A stretch of DNA of 64,000 nucleotides, from NCBI RefSeq assembly GCF_038502225.1, contig NW_027196473.1, positions 22,501-86,500 of the forward strand, in the 5' to 3' direction. Source of the DNA: Cherax quadricarinatus (lineage: Eukaryota > Arthropoda > Malacostraca > Decapoda > Parastacidae). The position numbers and the translations under genes are program-made. Position 1 is the first letter of the stretch; each line of letters begins with the position of its first letter. Positions 21,797-31,689 of this stretch are shown here, one piece after another. Under the pieces are notes generated by a model. The model ran no database searches and was not told the origin of the DNA. It saw only the letters and a program-made list of their open reading frames with translations.

Positions 21797-22095
21797 AATA
21801 ATAATAATAATAATATCTTTATTTACTACAAGTACATGTACATGGTATACAGGCCTAGCTGACAACAATGACATACTACTATATAGAAAGCCCCTTGTTA
21901 TGCTCCGCATGTCAGGCAAATGAGGTCAGTCCCCCAGGATGCGACCCACACCAGTCGACTAACACCCAGGTACCCATTTTACTGATGGGGAACATAGACA
22001 ACAGGTGGAAAGAAACACACCCAACGTTTCTACTCTGGCTGGGAATCGAACCCAGGCCCTCGCTGTGTGAAGCGAGAGCGTTAGCCACCAGGCCA
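21797..22095 (-). mobile_element. tRNA-derived SINE (type 1)
   Basis: On the minus strand there is a tRNA-like head at 22030-22095 (A-box-like TGGCTAACGC, B box GGTTCGATTCC), then a central part with GGGTACCTGGGTGTTAGTCG, then a tail ending TAAATAAAGATATT(ATT)n. The CGACTGGTGTGGGTCGCATC core is shared with the type 2 SINEs at 41058 and 62092. The head abuts the first base of the piggyBac terminal repeat. Confidence 0.88.
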
Positions 22096-22277
22096 CCCTT
22101 TCAGGGTTGGTGCCGTACTAGTACGCGTAAATTCTAGCAGCTTCAAATTAAGTGGGAAACAGCTGGTAGGCCTAGATGTGTGAGAATGAGTCTGCGTGGT
22201 CAGTGTGCGTGGTAGGAAAAAATTCAGGGACCCAGTGGTGCATTGTGGGAATGCCATTTTAGTACACCTTGCTCACC

Positions 22278-24416
22278 ATGCTTCGCGGTAAGAAACTCCT
22301 CACTCCTCAGCGAATTGGGACACTTCTGTTCCCCAGTGACAGTTCTAATACAGATGGAAGTGTCAGTGAAGATGAGTTTGAAGGTTTTGATGAGGTTGTG
22401 ACCGAAACTAATGACCATAATACCGGTAATAGTGAGGAAAATCCAGATGACCCTCAACCTTCCACCTCTGGTGCTGGGCCATCTTGTTCACGTTCAGTTG
22501 TACCAGAACGAAAGAGGAAATTCGTATTTTCCCATATCCAGGATTCAGATGTGAGCAATGGTGATGATAGTGATAGTGAATATGAACTCCAAGCTCTTGA
22601 AAACAGTTCCAGTAGCAAGAGTGAAGTAGAATATTCTCCAGTGAAGAGTCAGTATATACGATGGTATATGCACTCTGGTAGTGTGCAATATGTTATTCCA
22701 AGGAGAAGGAGTACATCTCGGATTACATCCCATGGCTGTACAACAGGAACAGATAGATGATAGTGTTGCAATTGGGATGGAAAATGTGCATGCATCTGTT
22801 GGTGGTAGTGGTGGTGCCAGCCGTGAGGCACCAGCAGTGGGCCATGCTGCCACCCACACCGCTGACTCAGGTGAACTACAACAAGACCACCATTCACCAC
22901 CCACCCACCACACCAACCTCCACAACCACAACCACCTGTCAGTATCCAGTACCCACCAGCAGACCACACCTGGGATTGGCAGGAAGCTGCCAATTTTGTT
23001 CCCAATCCCCATCACTTTGATGAAAGTCAAAGTGGAATACGGCCATCTTGTACACTTGGGAACAATGCCACTGAACTGGAATGTTTCAACTTATTCTTTG
23101 ACGAACCCATGATGGAAATTATTGTCAGGGAAAGCAACAGATATGTACTTTGATTGCACCCTGGCAAACAATACTTTCACTCTTTCACTAAAATCATGCC
23201 TACACTAATGGAAGGAGACAACTGTGACTGAGATGTATCTTTTGTTTGCCACAATAATGCTTATGCCACATGTGTATAAGCACAGTGTCAAATCATACTG
23301 GTCAACAGACCGCCTGATTGCAACCCCAGGTTTCAGTGATATAATAGGAGTGACTCGATTTGTGCTACTGTTACATATGCTTCACTTCTCAGACAAAACC
23401 AGGTTTGACAGAAACGACAGATTATAGAAGATTACGAATATGTTTGTGTATCTGAAACAGAAATTCAGTATGTATTTTTATCCCTTCAGGAAACTTGTTA
23501 TTGATGAGTCTTTGATTCTGTTCAAAGGAAGACTCTCATTCAAGCAGTACATACCAAGGAAGAGGAAACACTTTGGTGTAAAGTTGTTTGTGCTTTGTGA
23601 TTGCTACAGTGGTCTTGTATTGGATATAATTGTGTACACTGGAAGTTATACATTGCGAGATACCAGGAAGTTACTGGGTATCTCTGGTGATGTGGTTAGA
23701 ACAATGATGGAACCATATCCTGGTAAGGGGCATATATTACATACACTGATAACTGGTACATAACCCCCTTACTCAGTGATTTCTTGCAAGTGAACATGAC
23801 AGATGTACTCACCTAATTGTGGTTGCAGGGGTCGAGACTCAGCTCCTGGCCCCGTGTGTGTGTGGCACAGTGCGTGGAAATCATAAACACATGCCCAGGT
23901 TCGACGCTGGCACTCGTAGAGGTGAGGTGCAGGCGTTTGCTACCAATGACATCATGGCATTTCGGTGGCATGACAAACGAGATGGCAGACACTGGCAGGC
24001 AGCATAGAGAGAGTAATGAACCCATTCTAAAACCTGCAGCTGTGATTGACTACACCCTCAATATGCGTTCAGTGGACAAATGTGACATGCAGATTCGGTT
24101 TGTTGATTGTGTTCACAAGAGTTATAAGTGGTACATAAAACACTTTTTCCATATTCTGGATATTTCCATGCTCAATACTTGTAATATGTATAAGATGAGG
24201 ACCAGAAACAAGCTACCATATGGCGAATTTTGTTTGTCTGTTATCAGACAAATAATAATCAAGTACCAAGCAACAACTCCTGCAATAGAAAACTGCCCAC
24301 GAAATTATCAACAACTACCTTCTTGTCTGAAGCATGGTGATCACTTCCTAATGAAACCACCTGCTACTGCTTTCAAGAAAAAGGCTCAGAAGAGGTGTTA
24401 CGTCTGTGCACATACC
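22278..24416 (+). pseudogene. piggyBac transposase, N-terminal and catalytic part
   Basis: It starts MLRGKKLLTPQRIG at an ATG in good context (CTCACCATG). An acidic serine-rich N-terminus (SVSEDEFEGFDE) is followed by a frameshifted linker. The catalytic region has VIDESLILFKGRLSFKQYIP (first Asp), a GKGHILH/DNWY segment (second Asp, reached only after a frameshift near 23750), and FRWHDKRD (third Asp). MRSVDKCDMQ and KSYKWYIKHFFH follow. At least four frame changes or stops occur, plus a 60-bp LINE G insertion at about 23804-23866. It resembles PGBD4-like DDE transposases that cut and paste at TTAA. It is dead as it stands. Confidence 0.9.
23804..23866 (-). mobile_element. 62-bp LINE G tail inserted in piggyBac
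   Basis: TACTCACCTAATTGTGGTTG and GGTCGAGACTCAGCTCCTGG are the complement of the LINE G 3' end at 46840-46895. The transposase reading resumes at once (CGTVRGNHKHMPRFDA). It is an extremely short 5'-truncated insertion. Confidence 0.8.
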
Positions 24417-24445
24417 TGGAGTTTACCTGGAGAGAGTTTCGGGGG

Positions 24446-27400
24446 TCAACGCCCCCGCGGCCCGGTCTGTGACCAGGCCTCCTGGTGGATCAGCGCCTGA
24501 TCAACCAGGCTGTTGCTGCTGGCTGCACGCAAACCAACGTACGAGCCACAGCCCGGCTGATCAGGAACTGTCTTTAGGTGCTTGTCCAGTGCCAGCTTGA
24601 AGACTGCCAGGGGTCTGTTGGTAATCCCCCTTATGTGTGCTGGGAGGCAGTTGAACAGTCTCGGGCCCCTGACACTTATTGTATGGTCTCTTAACGTGCT
24701 AGTGACACCCCTGCTTTTCATTGGGGGGATGGTGCATCGTCTGCCAAGTCTTTTGCTTTCGTAGTGAGTGATTTTCGTGTGCAAGTTTGGTACTAGTCCC
24801 TCTAGGATTTTCCAGGTGTATATAATCATGTATCTCTCCCTCCTGCGTTCCAGGGAATACAGGTTTAGAAACCTCAAGCGCTCCCAGTAATTGAGGTGTT
24901 TTATCTCCGTTATGCGCGCCGTGAAAGTTCTCTGTACATTTTCTAGGTCGGCAATTTCACCTGCCTTGAAAGGTGCTGTTAGAGTGCAGCAATATTCCAG
25001 CCTAGATAGAACAAGTGACCTGAAGAGTGTCATCATGGGCTTGGCCTCCCTAGTTTTGAAGGTTCTCATTATCCATCCTGTCATTTTTCTAGCAGATGCG
25101 ATTGATACAATGTTATGGTCCTTGAAGGTGAGATCCTCCGACATAATCACTCCTAGGTCTTTGACGTTGGTGTTTCGCTCTATTTTGTGGCCAGAATTTG
25201 TTTTGTACTCTGATGAAGATTTAATTTCCTCATGTTTACCATATCTGAGTAATTGAAATTTCTCATCGTTGAACTTCATATTGTTTTCTGCAGCCCACTG
25301 AAAGATTTGGTTGATGTCCGCCTGGAGCCTTGCAGTGTCTGCAATGGAAGACACTGTCATGCAGATTCGGGTGTCATCTGCAAAGGAAGACACGGTGCTG
25401 TGGCTGACATCCTTGTCTATGTCGGATATGAGGATGAGGAACAAGATGGGAGCTAGTACTGTGCCTTGTGGGACAGAGCTTTTCACCGTAGCTGCCTCGG
25501 ACTTTACTCTGTTGACGACTACTCTCTGTGTTCTGTTAGTGAGGAAATTATAGATCCATCGACCGACTTTTCCTGTTATTCCTTTAGCGCGCATTTTGTG
25601 CGCTATTACGCCATGGTCACACTTGTCGAAGGCTTTTGCAAAGTCTGTATATATTACATCTGCATTCTTTTTGTCTTCTAGTGCATTTAGGACCTTGTCG
25701 TAGTGATCCAGTAGTTGAGACAGACAGGAGCGACCTGTTCTAAACCCATGTTGCCCTGGGTTGTGTAACTGATGGGTTTCTAGATGGGTGGTGATCTTGC
25801 TTCTTAGGACCCTTTCAAAGATTTTTATGATATGGGATGTTAGTGCTATTGGTCTGTAGTTCTTTGCTGTTGCTTTACTGCCCCCTTTGTGGAGTGGGGC
25901 TATGTCTGTTGTTTTTAGTAACTGAGGGACGACCCCCGTGTCCATGCTCCCTCTCCATAGGATGGAAAAGGCTCGTGATAGGGGCTTCTTGCAGTTCTTG
26001 ATGAACACAGAGTTCCATGAGTCTGGCCCTGGGGCAGAGTGCATGGGCATGTCATTTATCGCCTGTTCGAAGTCATTTGGCGTCAGGATAACATCGGATA
26101 GGCTTGTGTTAGTCAAATTTTGTGGCTCTCTCATAAAAAATTCATTTTGGTCTTCGACTCTCAGTCTGGTTAGCGGCTTGCTAAAAACTGAGTCATATTG
26201 GGACTTGAGTAGCTCACTCATTTCCTTGCTGTCATCTGTGTAGGACCCATCTTGTTTAAGTAGGGGCCCAATACTGGACGTTGTTCTCGATTTTGATTTG
26301 GCATAGGAGAAGAAATACTTTGGGTTTCTTTCGATTTCATTTATGGCTTTTAGTTCTTCCCGCGATTCCTGACTCCTAAAGGATTCTTTTAGCTTAAGTT
26401 CGATGCTTGCTATTTCTCTGACCAGTGTCTCCCTGCGCATTTCAGATATATTGACCTCTTTTAGCCGCTCTGTTATTCTTTTCCGTCGCCTGTAAAGGGA
26501 GCGCCTGTCTCTTTCTATTTTACATCTACTCCTCCTTTTTCTTAGAGGAATAAGCCTTGTGCATACGTCGAGTGCCACCGAGTTAATCTGTTCTAGGCAT
26601 AAGTTTGGGTCTGTGTTGCTTAGTATATCTTCCCAGCTTATATCGGTTAGGACTTGGTTTACTTGGTCCCACTTTATGTTTTTGTTATTGAAGTTGAATT
26701 TGGTGAATGCTCCCTCATGACTAGTCTCATTTTGTCGGTCTGGGGCTCCATGCATACATGTCTGAACCTCAATTATGTTGTGATCTGAGTATATTGTTTT
26801 TGATATGGTGACATTTCTTATCAGATCATCATTGTTAGTGAAGATGAGGTCTAGTGTATTCTCCAGTCTTGTAGGCTCTATTATTTGCTGGTTTAAATTG
26901 AATTTTGTGCAGAGATTTAAAAGCTCGTGTGAGTGTGAGTTTTCATCAGAGCTGCCTCCTGGTGTTATTTCTGCAACAATATTATTTGCTATATTCCTCC
27001 ATTTTAGGTGCCTTAAGTTGAAATCCCCCAGGAGCAAGATGTTGGGTGCAGGAGCTGGAAGATTTTCCAGACAGTGGTCAATTTTTAACAGCTGTTCCTG
27101 GAATTGCTGGGATGTTGCATCCGGAGGCTTGTAGACTACCACAATGACTAGGTTTTGGTTCTCGACCTTTACTGCTAAAACTTCCACTACGTCATTTGAG
27201 GCATTAAGCAGTTCTGTGCAAACAAGTGACTCTGCAATGTACAGGCCAACCCCCCCCTTTTGCCTGTTCACTCTGTCACATCTGTATAGGTTGTAACCTG
27301 GGATCCATACTTCGTTGTCCAAGTGATCCTTTATGTGGGTCTCAGTGAAAGCCGCGAACATTGCCTTTGCCTCTGCAAGCAGTCCACGGATGAAAGGTAT

Positions 27401-27553
27401 TTTGTTGTTTGTAGCTGGCTTTAGACCCTGTATATTTGCAAAGAAGAATGTTATCGGACTGGTGGTATTGTTGGTACTGGGGGGGGATTTTTTTTCCGGC
27501 ATTAGTATCTGTATCTGTTGGTTTGGAGTGGAGGCCATCGACTGTGGTTCCAC
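24446..27553 (-). CDS. LINE B ORF2: APE endonuclease and reverse transcriptase
   Basis: 1035 codons without interruption. The endonuclease has FTETHIKDH near residue 70, LLLGDFNLRH near 176 and SDHNIIEV near 255, so Glu, Asp, Asn and His catalytic positions are all present. The RT has KTTDIAPLHKGGSKATAKNY (fingers), YTDFAKAFDKCDHG (palm A), SVPQGTVLAPILFL, SSFADDTRI near 723, and a thumb with NNMKFNDEKFQLL and VKDLGVIMSEDL. The C-terminus has GPRLFNCLPAHIRG. It would nick DNA and copy the element RNA by target-primed reverse transcription. The start ATG overlaps the end of ORF1, as in other two-ORF LINEs. The last about 30 residues are encoded by the GC-rich terminal region. Confidence 0.94.
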   Translation of the reverse strand: MEPQSMASTPNQQIQILMPEKKSPPSTNNTTSPITFFFANIQGLKPATNNKIPFIRGLLAEAKAMFAAFTETHIKDHLDNEVWIPGYNLYRCDRVNRQKGGVGLYIAESLVCTELLNASNDVVEVLAVKVENQNLVIVVVYKPPDATSQQFQEQLLKIDHCLENLPAPAPNILLLGDFNLRHLKWRNIANNIVAEITPGGSSDENSHSHELLNLCTKFNLNQQIIEPTRLENTLDLIFTNNDDLIRNVTISKTIYSDHNIIEVQTCMHGAPDRQNETSHEGAFTKFNFNNKNIKWDQVNQVLTDISWEDILSNTDPNLCLEQINSVALDVCTRLIPLRKRRSRCKIERDRRSLYRRRKRITERLKEVNISEMRRETLVREIASIELKLKESFRSQESREELKAINEIERNPKYFFSYAKSKSRTTSSIGPLLKQDGSYTDDSKEMSELLKSQYDSVFSKPLTRLRVEDQNEFFMREPQNLTNTSLSDVILTPNDFEQAINDMPMHSAPGPDSWNSVFIKNCKKPLSRAFSILWRGSMDTGVVPQLLKTTDIAPLHKGGSKATAKNYRPIALTSHIIKIFERVLRSKITTHLETHQLHNPGQHGFRTGRSCLSQLLDHYDKVLNALEDKKNADVIYTDFAKAFDKCDHGVIAHKMRAKGITGKVGRWIYNFLTNRTQRVVVNRVKSEAATVKSSVPQGTVLAPILFLILISDIDKDVSHSTVSSFADDTRICMTVSSIADTARLQADINQIFQWAAENNMKFNDEKFQLLRYGKHEEIKSSSEYKTNSGHKIERNTNVKDLGVIMSEDLTFKDHNIVSIASARKMTGWIMRTFKTREAKPMMTLFRSLVLSRLEYCCTLTAPFKAGEIADLENVQRTFTARITEIKHLNYWERLRFLNLYSLERRRERYMIIYTWKILEGLVPNLHTKITHYESKRLGRRCTIPPMKSRGVTSTLRDHTISVRGPRLFNCLPAHIRGITNRPLAVFKLALDKHLKTVPDQPGCGSYVGLRAASSNSLVDQALIHQEAWSQTGPRGR

Positions 27554-28941
27554 TCCAGGAATGACTGGATTTGGTGTACGATTTCTGCCATTTCCTGCCA
27601 GTTTTTTTTCCTTCCTGGCACTAAAAAACCTCTCCCTCTTGAGTGGCTGTGGCTACCCAGGTTTTCCCCTGGCCTGGATGTTTTGTATCTTTTTGTCCCC
27701 TTTAGATGGTATGCCTGGCAATTTAAGTTATAGCACAGTCTTTCCTGTACTGAAGAGGTACACATTTCAGGGTGAAAAAGCTTACAGGAAGGGAGTTTGC
27801 ATTTTCCTGTTTTCATATGGGCATGGCATTTTCTAGGGTGGTCATAGTTGCATGTCCCATCTGTTTTTCCAGATTTCCCATGCCAGCAGATACCAAGTGC
27901 ATAGTATGTGCACAGTCTTGGTTTCCGCTTGCCTTGGGTTTCTGTGACTGTATTCCCTGTTGGTGCATGTTTCCCTGTCTTACTTCTATCCTCCCTAGCA
28001 CCAACAATGGAGCTCCCACCAGTTGTTTTTGGTAATTTATCCTCACTATTGCTATTGGAGTCCTCTTGTTTGCTATTTCCTGCGGTATTTCTAGTTTGCA
28101 ATATTGGTTTTATCTTATCTTTGACTACACTTGTTTCCCTACTATGGCTCCTGTCCCCTATGAGGTCATTTATATGTATTCCTTCCTGCGTATAATTCCC
28201 GACTCCCTGGACAATATCTCCAGCTTCACCATTTCTGTCTCCCAGGACAGTATCTCCAGCTTCACCATTTCTGTCTCCCAGGACAGCACCTCCAGCTTCA
28301 CCATTACTGTCTCCCAGGACAGTATCTCCAGCTTCACCATTTCTGTCTCCCAGGACAGCACCTCCAGCTTCACCATTTCTGTCTCCCAGGACAGTATCTC
28401 CAGCTTCACCATTTCTGTCTCCCAGGACAGCACCTCCAGCTTCACCATTACTGTCTCCCAGGACAGTATCTCCAGCTTCACCATTTCTGTCTCCCAGGAC
28501 AGCACCTCCAGCTTCACCATTACTGTCTCCCAGGACAGCACCTCCAGCTTCACCATTACTGTCTCCCAGGACAGCACTATCAGCCCCACATTTACTGACT
28601 ACCAGGACATCACCTCCAGCCTTACAGTTTATGACTACATGGCCAGTATCAAGGGCAGTACCATTCAGCCCAGACATTTTATGTTCCCATCTGTTGTAGA
28701 AAGCTTCCAGGTTTTCTATGAAAGCAGCTTTGATGTTGTCCTCTTTTAATACCCTTGTGATTTTAGTCCACAGTTTTTCCTCATTTGAGCATACCCAAAA
28801 ACACTTCTCTGTTTTAATACTGCTTGTAGCTAGTTCTGGGATATCTGCACAAGGGGCGTGACACCAATTTCCACAAAAATGACAATTTATCCATGTGGAA
28901 GCCCGTTTGTTTGACTGACCACAGACTACACAGGGCTTCAT
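27502..28941 (-). CDS. LINE B ORF1: PHD-like finger, 12-residue repeats, CCCH fingers
   Basis: 479 codons, intact, starting MKPCVVCGQSN. Residues 4-51 form a PHD-like zinc finger (C4, C7, C20, C23, H28, C31, C47, C51), as known in CR1 ORF1 proteins. Residues of roughly 120-250 are about 11 copies of a 12-residue unit of the type GEAGGAVLGDSN. Residues of roughly 338-417 hold CCCH-type zinc fingers (CTYYALGICWHG...CNYDH, CHAHMKTGKCKLPSCKLFH, MCTSSVQERLCYNLNCQAYH). A basic C-terminus follows. It probably binds LINE RNA in ribonucleoprotein particles, which is inference from the CCCH fingers. It lies upstream of and overlaps ORF2. Confidence 0.88.
   Translation of the reverse strand: MKPCVVCGQSNKRASTWINCHFCGNWCHAPCADIPELATSSIKTEKCFWVCSNEEKLWTKITRVLKEDNIKAAFIENLEAFYNRWEHKMSGLNGTALDTGHVVINCKAGGDVLVVSKCGADSAVLGDSNGEAGGAVLGDSNGEAGGAVLGDRNGEAGDTVLGDSNGEAGGAVLGDRNGEAGDTVLGDRNGEAGGAVLGDRNGEAGDTVLGDSNGEAGGAVLGDRNGEAGDTVLGDRNGEAGDIVQGVGNYTQEGIHINDLIGDRSHSRETSVVKDKIKPILQTRNTAGNSKQEDSNSNSEDKLPKTTGGSSIVGAREDRSKTGKHAPTGNTVTETQGKRKPRLCTYYALGICWHGKSGKTDGTCNYDHPRKCHAHMKTGKCKLPSCKLFHPEMCTSSVQERLCYNLNCQAYHLKGTKRYKTSRPGENLGSHSHSRGRGFLVPGRKKNWQEMAEIVHQIQSFLEWNHSRWPPLQTNRYRY
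28190..28590 (-). repeat. 36-bp coding minisatellite in LINE B ORF1
   Basis: About eleven 36-bp units (plus-strand words CCAGCTTCACCATTTCTG and TCTCCCAGGACAG alternate). The period is a multiple of three, so the ORF stays open, and the same periodicity opens long spurious frames on both strands. Confidence 0.93.
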
Positions 28942-29429
28942 AATGATTTGAATGGTTGATTTACTGCAATTCTACTAGCAACCTCTTGAAAATTCTATTA
29001 ATAACCTTAAATGAAGCTCTAGCTATTTGTATTTCTGTTTCTAACTCTTTTTGTATATTGGACAGCTTACCGTCACGTTCCTGATTTTTAATGTTTGTGT
29101 TTATAGGGCGCCTACAACCCCATCCGTTTACAGTCTGCTTTATTGTCCAACGAAACTGTTTGAAACCAGTCCCGGGTTCGGACCAGTCAAGGGTTCGGAC
29201 CAGGCAAGGGTTCGGGCCAGACGATCTGCTCTGATCAGTGGGTCACTTATTTTAAAACATACTGGTCGGTGATTTGAGCTAACACATGAAGGATCTACTG
29301 GAAATTATCTACCCGAGTAATATGTGATTTGACTGATACAAAAGTATAACTTGCGTGTTGCCGGTGATATCTGGCAGCTCCTACAATGACGAACGGTCAC
29401 CTCCTTGTTTATCAATCGCTGTATCTGGC

Positions 29430-29466
<37 letters not shown>

Positions 29467-30269
29467 CTTTTTTCCGTCTCCACCACAATAAATGCTATAT
29501 TATCACTATAGTTGACTGGTGCAAATTTTGGAGGAAGGACGCTTTTTCTGTAGTAATAATTGCTTCTCGTTGTGTATATTTCGACTGCTGGTAACTACAG
29601 GTTATATGAAATTCACAGTAACGTCTCGTATTTCAAGAAAAAGAAACTAATGAAAGTCACTCCACTCCACTAAGTACCATTATAATACTGGTTAGTTGCT
29701 ACTACAACACTGTATTCTGCTAATCACTGGTATCACTAGATTATATGCGAGTACACTGGCAAGCCAGGAAGATTATTAAAAAAACAGCTGACCTGTGGTA
29801 AGTTCTGGCGACTTCTGGCACCTGCCTCTATAGGCTTATCACTTCATTTACAAATTCACCTGTTTTCAAATGACACTTTAGCCTTTATCATCAATATACT
29901 AGGGAGCCACTGTAGTATACACTATACACTATGTATACTCAATGTTATCAGGGAGACTTTCTTTCCTCTGACATGAAAAGTTCAATTATTATTTTTTTTC
30001 CACACGGGACAGGCCTATGATTCCCCTCTGGCAGTAAACTCTGCTAGTGCACACTAATTCTCCTTTTTTGACTCAGTATATAATGTTTTCCGCCCAGGAT
30101 TTGTTCCAGGCGCTAGAGGGATGTATCGTATAGGATTGATGACACAAATTAAAGTTCTAGCACGTAAGAGCGACCGTGAAAACACGAAAAACCCGGAGCA
30201 CAACGAGGCACAGAGTCAAAAGTTGTATGTGATTTTCTGTTTTTTCTCTTATACAAAAAAAAAAAAGCC

Positions 30270-30370
30270 CACAACAACGCAAAGACACTCATTTTATGTG
30301 TGAGGAATGTAAAACACCATTGTGCATGACACAGTATTTCAAAGACTTCCACAGGCTGCAGAACTTCTAA
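30270..30370 (+). pseudogene. piggyBac transposase, cysteine-rich C-terminus
   Basis: It resumes the transposase after the LINE: TTTQRHSFYVCEECKTPLCM followed by KDFHRL and a stop at 30368-30370. With RCYVCAHT at 24395-24416 this rebuilds the C-x2-C...C-x2-C...C...H pattern of the piggyBac cysteine-rich domain that recognises transposon ends. About 420 bp of 3' terminal sequence follow, to the inverted repeat at 30790. Confidence 0.88.
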
Positions 30371-30794
30371 GAACATGTCCAGTGACTGTATATATATGTA
30401 TATATAATATAGAAAAATTTTAATAAACAACATTTTATTTTCTTCATTTGTATAAGCATGTTTTGTAAACAATATACATGTAATGACAACAGTGTTTGTG
30501 CAGTGATTGTGTAGTACAGAATGAGTGAATATTTACAAAACAGTCCTCATGTTGGTCTCACAGGCCATAAAAATTACTTGAAAAGAAAAAATATTAAATA
30601 ATAATAGAAAAAGGTGACCGGCAGTCAGTAATCTTGCCATACGCCTCCATATCTCAGTAAGTAATAATGGCAAAAATTTTTTTTAGCCTATAAAATTTAG
30701 AATTCATAAGAAATTTTTTTTTTTTTTTTTTTCAAATATTTTCTGACCCTGAGAACAAGTTTGGGAGAGGGCCTGCCAACCCTGAAAGGGTTAA

Positions 30795-31085
30795 GACACA
30801 CTACACATGCATGTACAAGCATATAGTATATACATACCCTCTGAGTTTTCTTCTATTTTCTTGTTAGTTCTTGTTCTTGTTTATTTCCTTTTATCTCCAT
30901 GGGGAAGTGGAACAGAATTCTTCCTCTGTAAGCCATGCATGTGGTAAGAGGTGACTAAAATGCCAGGAGCAAGGGGTTGGTAACCCCTTCTCCTGTATGC
31001 ATTACTAAAGTTAAAAAGAGAAACTTTTGTTTTTCTTTTTGGGCCACCCTGCCTCGGTGGGATACAGCCAGTATGTTGAAAGAAA
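30795..31085 (+). mobile_element. Internally deleted LINE A derivative (5' UTR joined to 3' end)
   Basis: 30795-31015 matches the LINE A 5' UTR at 17860-18065 (TCCATGGGGAAGTGGAA, GGTAACCCCTTCTCCTGTAT, ATTACTAAA). At about 31017 it switches directly to the LINE A 3' end (GGGCCACCCTGCCTCGGTGG and an A-rich tail). The entire ORF is missing. It starts just after the TTAA of the piggyBac element. It is a short, SINE-like deletion derivative. Confidence 0.82.
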
Positions 31086-31164
31086 AGAAAATGAGAAGTA
31101 CACTTGGAGTCTTATCAAAGGCATAAAGGTAGAGATATATTGGTAAACATTTTATACAATACAA

Positions 31165-31310
31165 AATATAATAGAAGAATAGGTTGCAAACTATGACTGG
31201 AATAAGTCATTACTAATGTACAACAGGAGGAATAGGTTACAAACCATGACTGAAACAATTCATAAGTAGTGTACAACTAGAAGAATAAGTCACATACCAT
31301 CTTGAAAATG
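31165..31310. repeat. Imperfect tandem repeat, about 55-bp unit
   Basis: AGAAGAATAGGTTGCAAAC...GTACAAC, GGAATAGGTTACAAACC...GTACAAC, and a partial third unit GAAGAATAAGTCACATACC. It is intronic, just downstream of the SET exon at 31359-31522. Confidence 0.6.
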
Positions 31311-31358
31311 CTAATTAATAATACCTATACAGGACAAAAATCAAGCTGTAAGACTAAC

Positions 31359-31522
31359 CTTTCAACATCACAGAGTGTAACATAGTATATGTTGCCCTTG
31401 TACTGGAAAGCTTCAAGGTTCATTTCCGAGAATGTTCGTGGACAGTTGACATAGCGCAACCAATTACTGGTGGTTTTATCTATGCTGTCCACTACAAACT
31501 TGCGCTTTACTGATAATTTTAA
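31359..31522 (-). CDS. PRDM9-like: PRDM9-like gene, central SET-domain exon
   Basis: A 164-bp exon between acceptor ATGTTTACAG and donor AG|GTTAGT. It starts in phase 0, in register with the exon ending at 39399, and leaves two bases for the next exon. It encodes 54 residues including DKTTSNWLRYVNCPRTFSEM and NLEAFQYKGNIYYVT. Against the PRDM9/PRDM7 signature NWMRYVNC...NLVAFQY..QIFYRT this is a clear match, and it contains the SAM- and substrate-proximal motifs of the SET fold. The family trimethylates histone H3 at K4 and K36. No lesion is seen. Confidence 0.95.
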
Positions 31523-31689
31523 CTGTAAACATTTAGGAAAATATTAATTGTAGCATTATGATTCTGCAAACCAATTTACAAACAAAACAAGACCTAACTT
31601 GAAGTCTCCCACATACACTTCCTATGCAGATATTTTCACATTCACATAGAAGTTGCAAATGTTGACAAAATTTTGATAAAAGCTTAGGC

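Larger units (their letters stand above)
24417..30269 (-). mobile_element. LINE B, apparently full length with both ORFs intact
   Basis: The order on the minus strand is a 5' UTR of about 1.3 kb (28942-30269, with a 33-base T-run on the plus strand at about 29434-29466), ORF1 (28941-27502), ORF2 (27553-24446, overlapping ORF1 by 52 bp in another frame) and a short GC-rich 3' UTR ending in repeated CCAGGTAAAC. It interrupts the cysteine-rich tail of a piggyBac transposase. Flanks GCACATAC and CCCACAAC suggest only a short, imperfect target duplication. ORF integrity suggests recent activity. CR1-like by architecture. Confidence 0.92.
22096..30790 (+). mobile_element. piggyBac transposon split by a full-size LINE B
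   Basis: Terminal inverted repeats CCCTTTCAGGGTTGG (left) and CCAACCCTGAAAGGG (right) bound it, with TTAA on the right at 30791-30794. The left TTAA is absent and a SINE head abuts there. Removing the LINE at 24417-30269 leaves about 2.8 kb with transposase sequence throughout. The right subterminal region (GGGCCTGCCAACCCTG) matches the MITE ends at 49832, so this family probably mobilised those MITEs. Confidence 0.9.

Noticed and set aside
22030..22095. Functional tRNA gene on the minus strand
   Set aside because: The A/B-box-bearing segment is the head of a SINE with a shared core and tail. The 3' half does not close a tRNA cloverleaf followed by a terminator.
22649..23030. Frames rich in Trp/Gly or His/Thr on both strands
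   Set aside because: They are shadows of the frameshifted N-terminal linker of the piggyBac transposase, which is low-complexity.
28066..28749. Plus-strand 227-codon and minus-strand 139-codon frames in 28066-28749
   Set aside because: They are alternative frames through the 36-bp minisatellite of LINE B ORF1. ORF1 itself explains the openness.
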